NCBI RefSeq assembly: GCF_018320785.1
Contig: NC_054867.1
Span: 54,616,276 to 54,680,275 of the forward strand
Source of the DNA: Cheilinus undulatus
Lineage: Eukaryota > Chordata > Actinopteri > Labriformes > Labridae
Direction of reading: 5' to 3'
DNA: 64,000 nucleotides
A model generated the notes under the pieces. It was not told where the DNA came from, did not search any database, and saw only the letters and a program-made list of their open reading frames with translations. Shown here piece by piece: positions 58,165 to 64,000 of this stretch; the first letter of the stretch is position 1; each line of letters opens with the position of its first letter. The position numbers and the translations under genes are program-made.

Positions 58165-59387
58165 GGGCGCACTCACACTAGGTCATACTGTGCCGTATTC
58201 TAACTGTGCTGAAGCCCTCCCCTTTTCCCCCTTTGGGCCCCACTCACACTACTCAATGCATCCAGGCCTGGGCACGGATACGTCATGCGCTGACATCATC
58301 ACATGAATCATCCACTGTTGAAGAACTTAAACGTGTTGATGACTCAGTATAAGTAGTGTTTTTTTGGCTGTAAAATAGCAACAGATTTATACGATATCTG
58401 ATCTGACACCAGGGTTATTTCACCTGACCTGGGATCAGTAGGCTACGTTAACTATACAGAGCCCAGTGAGGAGACAGCGAGAAAGCGGTTCATAGCAGAG
58501 TTATCACTCACAGCATATAATCTGGAGCCTGATCAGAGTTCCAAGCACTTCTGCTGAATGAAACCCTGACTTTTTAGCTCATATGAGCCCCTACAGTCAA
58601 TCTTCTGTGTGTCCGTGTACTATCTGAATCCCCCTGGCATTCCTTTATGTGCCATGAACTGTGCCATCTCTCAGCATAATTTTGGATGCCTTTCATTGCT
58701 GCACCAAACAAGCTGTGATGTCACAGGACAGCCTGTGTCCAGAGCAGGATTAAATGTTCAGTTAAAATATTTTTCTAACCATGAAGAGAGCAATTTAACC
58801 ATCTGACGAGAGCTAGAAGTGAAAACGCCCAAGGATTAATAAACGATGCTCCATTCAAACGTCAGCAATAAAGGTCACAATTTCTCTTCATAATAACATG
58901 AAATAGAATCATAGGTATATTAATTCAGTGGGTGACATTATGGTATAATTTTATAACAGAGGTTAAATCAGGTTAAAAGTGGACAAGGCTGGGATCCATT
59001 AGAACAAGGTCATATGGAGCTGTGCAAAGTTAAATTCTTCAGCTCTGATAAAATCTTTGTAACTTGTTGAAAAACAATGAGACAAAATAGCCTATATAGT
59101 TGTATCTTTCTAGGAAAAATCCTGCTGTCTTTAGCATGCAGCTGCTGCCTGGTGTGCTCTCTGTGCTCTGAAGCGGGTCCTCTTGTTGTTACTTCATGTT
59201 ACATCACATTCCCATATGTGCTCCTTGAATTTGCATCCATGCCATGCCTAGGCCTACCTCATCCTTCCGTGCTGGGGCCACGAAGAGTGCCGCGCTGAAG
59301 CACGGAATGATTGCACTCACACTGACCAAACTTACCAGACTGAAACGGGCCCAGGCACAGTACGGATGGCCTAGTGTGAGTGCGTCC
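58165..59387. mobile_element. MITE in the sialyltransferase 3' UTR, 1223 bp, TGA duplication
   Basis: The ends GGGCGCACTCACACTAGGTC and, inward from the right, GGACGCACTCACACTAGGCC are flanked by TGA (58162-58164 and 59388-59390). It starts 82 bp after the sialyltransferase stop. It brings AATAAA motifs at 58838-58843 and 58867-58872. The 3-bp duplication hints at PIF/Harbinger, whose usual target is TWA. Confidence 0.85.
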
Positions 59388-59497
59388 TGAGACTTTGAAC
59401 CAGGGGTGGAAGAGCTCCCAGAGGTCACGGTTCAGTTTGTACTTAAGTTTATACGAGCATGCTTAACAGGAAAAAACACAACATAAAACCCTGTTTG

Positions 59498-59503
59498 AAT
59501 AAA
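59498..59503 (+). terminator. Probable original poly(A) signal of the sialyltransferase gene
   Basis: AATAAA just beyond the 3'-UTR MITE, followed by T-rich sequence. Without the MITE it would lie about 190 bp after the stop codon. Confidence 0.5.
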
Positions 59504-59509
59504 GGTTTT

Positions 59510-60030
59510 ATCTCATTTCTAATTTGAACCCCTTCCACATGTGTGTCATTGCCTTTTTACCTCTTTGATAATTACATAGCCTCAGGGGGAAATCCTCTTC
59601 TGCATGACCCTTCATGATGCTGGTGGGTCAGCAGTCAATGGCATGAACGTTGATGGCTTATTGATGATGCTGGATGTTTACAATATGCTGTCTTTAAATG
59701 CCTGTTTGTTATAAAGGACTCTTGACACTATTAAATGAAGGCTGCTTTAACACCTGTGGTTTAGTTGTTTTGTTCCAATTCAGATGATGAAATAATTTAT
59801 TTTCCACAAAAACCCCATGTTGAATTTTTACCAGATCTGATATTTACAGATAAGTGCTGGTATTTAGGATGTATTTCAGACCTAAAGCCAAAAGGACTTC
59901 CGAATGAAAAGAGAAGCAATGTTTCATCCATAATGATACTTAGAGTTAAATGAATGAGGCAAAAAAAAAGAAAAGACTGATGTAGGTCTGTTGGTCCTGC
60001 CTAAACCTCCAAAAACATCTTCATACATCA
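59510..60030. other. Intergenic, no gene recognised
   Basis: A 62-codon frame at 59765 has no motif. The sequence turns into the minisatellite at about 60030. Confidence 0.4.
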
Positions 60031-63000
60031 GGACAATATTAACAGCTGATATAGACTGATATTTACAGATGATATAGACTGATATTTACAGATGATATAG
60101 ACTGATATTTACAGCTGATATAGACTGATGTTTACAGATGATATAGACTGATATTTACAGATGATATAGACTGATATTTACAGATGATATAGACTGATAT
60201 TTACAGATGATATAGACTGATATTTACAGATGATATAGACTGATATTTACAGCTGATATAGACTGATATTTACAGATGATATAGACTGATATTTACAGCT
60301 GATATAGACTGATATGTACAGCTGATATAGACTGATATTTACAGCTGACAGACAATGATATTCATAGGCGATATACTGATATTTACAGCTGATATAGACT
60401 GATATTTACAGATGATATAGACTGATATTTACAGCTGATATAGACTGATATTTACAGCTGATATAGACTGATATTTACAGATGATATAGACTGATATTTA
60501 CAGCTGATATAGACTGATATTTACAGCTGATATAGACTGATATTTACAGCTGATATAGACTGATATTTACAGCTGATATAGACTGATATTTACAGCTGAT
60601 ATAGACTGATATTTACAGCTGATATAGACTGATATTTACAGCTGAAATAGGTCACTGTTTACAGCTGATACAGACTGATATTTACAGCTGATATAGACTG
60701 ATATTTACAGCTGATATAGACTGATATTTACAGCTGAAATAGGTCGATGTTTACAGCTGATATAGACTGATATTTACAGCTGATATAGACTGATATTTAC
60801 AACTGATATAGACTACAGCTGAAATAGGTCGTATTTACAGCTGATATAGACTGATATTTACAGCTGAAATAGACTGATATTTACAGCTGAAATAGACTGA
60901 TATTTACAGCTGATATAGATTGATATTTACAGCTGATACAGACTGATATTTACAACTGATATAGACTGATATTTACAGCTGATATAGACTGATATTTACA
61001 GCTGATATAGACTGATATTTACAGCTGAAATAGACTGATATTTCCAACTGATATAAACTGATATTTACAACTGATATAGACTGATATTTACAGCTGATTT
61101 AAACTGATATTTACAGCTGATATAGACTGATATTTACAGCTGATATAGACTGATATTTACAGCTGACGGACAATATTCAGAGCCGATATAGTGATATTTA
61201 CAGCTGATATAGACTGATATTTACAACTGATATAGACTGATATTTACAGCTGATATAAACTGATATATACAGCTGATATAGACTGATATATACAGCTGAT
61301 ATAGACTGATATTTACAGCTGATATAAACTAATATTTACAGATGACATAGACTGATATTTACAGCTGATATAGACTGATATTTACAGATGATATAGACTG
61401 ATATTTACAGCTGATATAGACTGATATTTACAGATGATATAGACTGATATTTACAGCTGATATAGACTGATATTTACAGCTGATATAGACTGATATTTAC
61501 AGCTGATATAGACTGATATTTACAGCTGATATAGACTGATATTTACAGCTGATATAGACTGATATTTACAGCTGATATAGACTGATATTTACAGATGATA
61601 TAGACTGATATTTACAGATGATATAGACTGATATTTACAGCTGATATAGACTGATATTTACAACTGATATAGACTGATATTTACAACTGATATAGACTGA
61701 TATTTACAGCTGATATAGACTGATATTTACAACTGATATAGACTGATATTCACAGCTGATATAGACTGATATTTACAGCTGATATAGACTGATATTTACA
61801 GCTGAAATAGGTCACTGTTTACAACTGATATAGACTGATATTTACAGCTGATATAGACTGATATTTACAGCTGAAATAGACTGATATTTACAACTGATAT
61901 AGACTGATATTTACAACTGATATAGACTGATATTTACAACTGATATAGACTGATATTTACAGCTGATATAGACTGATATTTACAGCTGACAGACAATGAT
62001 ATTCATAGTCGATATACTGATATTTACAGCTGATATAGACTGATATTTACAGCTGAAATAAGTCGATGTTTACAGCTGATATAGACTGATATTTACAGCT
62101 GAAATAAGTTGATGTTTACAGCTGATATAGACTGATATTTACAACTGATATAGACTGATATTTACAGCTGATATAAACTAATATTTACAGATGACATAGA
62201 CTGATATTTACAGCTGATATAGACTGATATTTACAGATGATATAGACTGATATTTACAGCTGATATAAACTGATATATACAGCTGATATAGACTGATATT
62301 TACAGCTGATATAGACTGATATATACAGCTGATATAGACTGATATTTACAGCTGATATAAACTGATATATACAGCTGATATAGACTGATATTTACAGCTG
62401 ATATAGACTGATATTTACAGATGATATAGACTGATATTTACAGCTGATATAGACTGATATTTACAACTGATATAGACTGATATTTACAGCTGATATAGAC
62501 TGATATTTACAACTGATATAGACTGATATTTACAGATGATATAGACTGATATTTACAGCTGATATAGACTGATATTTACAACTGATATAGACTGATATTT
62601 ACAGATGATATAGACTGATATTTACAGCTGATATAGACTGATATTTACAGCTGATATAGACTGATATTTACAGCTGATATAGACTGATATTTACAGCTGA
62701 TATAGACTGATATTTACAGATGATATAGACTGATATTTACAGCTGATATAGACTGATATTTACAGCTGATATAGACTGATATTTACAGATGATATAGACT
62801 GATATTTACAGCTGATATAGACTGATATTTACAACTGATATAGACTGATATTTACAGATGATATAGACTGATATTTACAGCTGATATAGACTGATATTTA
62901 CAGATGATATAGACTGATATTTACAGCTGATATAGACTGATATTTACAACTGATATAGACTGATATTTACAGCTGATATAGACTGATATTTACAGCTGAT

Positions 63001-63440
63001 ATAGACTGATATTTACAGCTGATATAGACTGATATTTACAGATGATATAGACTGATATTTACAGCTGATATAGACTGATATTTACAGCTGATATAGACTG
63101 ATATTTACAGCTGATATAGACTGATATTTACAGCTGATATAGACTGATATATACAGCTGATATAGACTGATATTTACAGCTGATATAGACTGATATTTAC
63201 AGCTGATATAGACTGATATTTACAGCTGATATAGACTGATATATACAGCTGATATAGACTGATATTTACAGCTGATATAGACTGATATTTACAGCTGATA
63301 TAGACTGATATTTACAGCTGATATAGACTGATATTTACAGCTGATATAGACTGATATTTACAGCTGATATAGACTGATATTTACAGCTGATATAGACTGA
63401 TATATACAGCTGATATAGACTGATATTTACAGCTGAAATA
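60030..63440. repeat. 23-bp minisatellite, about 148 copies
   Basis: The unit is TGATATAGACTGATATTTAC plus AGC. It varies mainly in the CANNTG hexamer (CAGCTG, CAGATG, CAACTG), in TATAG/AATAG, and in occasional TATATAC for TATTTAC. The start is sharp at about 60045 and the end is at about 63435. Higher-order blocks with AAATAGGTCGATGTTTACAG recur at 60640, 60735, 61805 and 62055. A degenerate block with GCTGACAGACAATGATATTC recurs at 60344, 61160 and 61985. Confidence 0.97.
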
Positions 63441-63445
63441 GACGG

Positions 63446-64000
63446 AGATGAAGGCACTAGAAGAAAAAGTACCAAGTAAGTTAGTCTCTATGAAAAAACT
63501 TTAGAAAATGACAAAATCTTTTCAAAGAAAGCTCGAGCAAGATCCTTTCACCATGCTGGTTATGGCATACTCTGGCAACTTCTCCTCTTCAGCCAGGTGA
63601 ATATGAGCAGGAGCTGATCACTTCACATTGCTTGCAGCTGTGTATCTGGAGAGCTTCTGGTCCTCTAACCACTCCCACCAGACTGCAACAAAAGGATACA
63701 GAAAGAGTTAAACACACCGCCCTCCCAACTGCAACAAAATACAAAAATAAAATCATCACTAGAAGAAAAAACAAACACCACTAGTCCAGTCTCACATAAA
63801 CAATGAAAAAACACAGAATTCAAACTGTCTTTGGGTTTCTGCTTTTGCATTGGGGTATTATGAGCAGCCAGCAAGGTGATGAGCTGTCAAGTACGTCGTT
63901 TTTTTACATGAGACGATTAAATAAGCACCGACTATGACATGTTGCTATGGCCACACAGAAGCCAAGCGAGGTACAGACATGTATTTGAATGTATTGTGTC
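63446..64000. other. Unique-looking sequence after the minisatellite
   Basis: No exon or repeat recognised. The small open frames at 63589-63874 on the minus strand overlap each other and show no domain. Confidence 0.4.

Noticed and set aside
60030-63440. CRISPR-like array
   Set aside because: There are no unique spacers; it is a head-to-tail 23-bp minisatellite in a vertebrate genome.

Overview
This window looks like a gene-poor, transposon-rich stretch of a ray-finned (teleost) fish genome. It holds interrupted vertebrate genes with GT-AG introns and many Tc1/mariner, hAT, PIF/Harbinger-like and piggyBac-like elements. It also holds LINE 3' ends, tRNA-derived SINEs and long minisatellites, as is typical of teleosts. 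No species can be named from sequence alone. All calls were made by eye, with no database search.

Three host genes can be assembled exon by exon. (1) 324-3167, plus strand: the last three coding exons of a B4GALNT1/2-family beta-1,4-N-acetylgalactosaminyltransferase whose 5' part lies outside the window. (2) 21598 down to 7943, minus strand: a complete seven-exon ARFRP1, a Golgi Arf-like GTPase. The seven exons add up to exactly 201 codons plus stop, and a 12-kb first intron is packed with transposons. (3) 47004-58082, plus strand: six coding exons of an ST3GAL1/2-type alpha-2,3-sialyltransferase, 307 codons.

Region by region: 0.7-2.6 kb is a 41-bp minisatellite inside the GalNAc-transferase intron, split from an orphan unit by a MITE. 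3.8-7.6 kb holds hAT-like and LINE debris. 9.5-21.5 kb (ARFRP1 intron 1) holds a retrovirus-like gag/protease remnant, a hAT with perfect 8-bp duplications, an L2-like LINE end, and a Tc1 element carrying two nested MITEs. 21.6-28.3 kb holds the ARFRP1 promoter followed by piggyBac-, hAT- and Harbinger-like elements. 28344-33396 is a full-length 5.05-kb hAT with perfect 8-bp target duplications and an almost readable multi-exon transposase. 35-45 kb holds SINE, LINE and Tc1 fragments and a 3-kb repeat with GGCCCGAGCACC termini. 46.2-46.7 kb is a 42-bp minisatellite. The ST3GAL introns contain further elements and a degenerate satellite. 60.0-63.4 kb is a 23-bp minisatellite of about 148 copies.

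The host genes share a theme. ARFRP1 acts in trans-Golgi trafficking, and the other two are Golgi glycosyltransferases. A sialyltransferase of the ST3GAL type makes Neu5Ac-alpha2,3-Gal, the acceptor used by B4GALNT1/2-type enzymes. This functional link is inferred from family knowledge.
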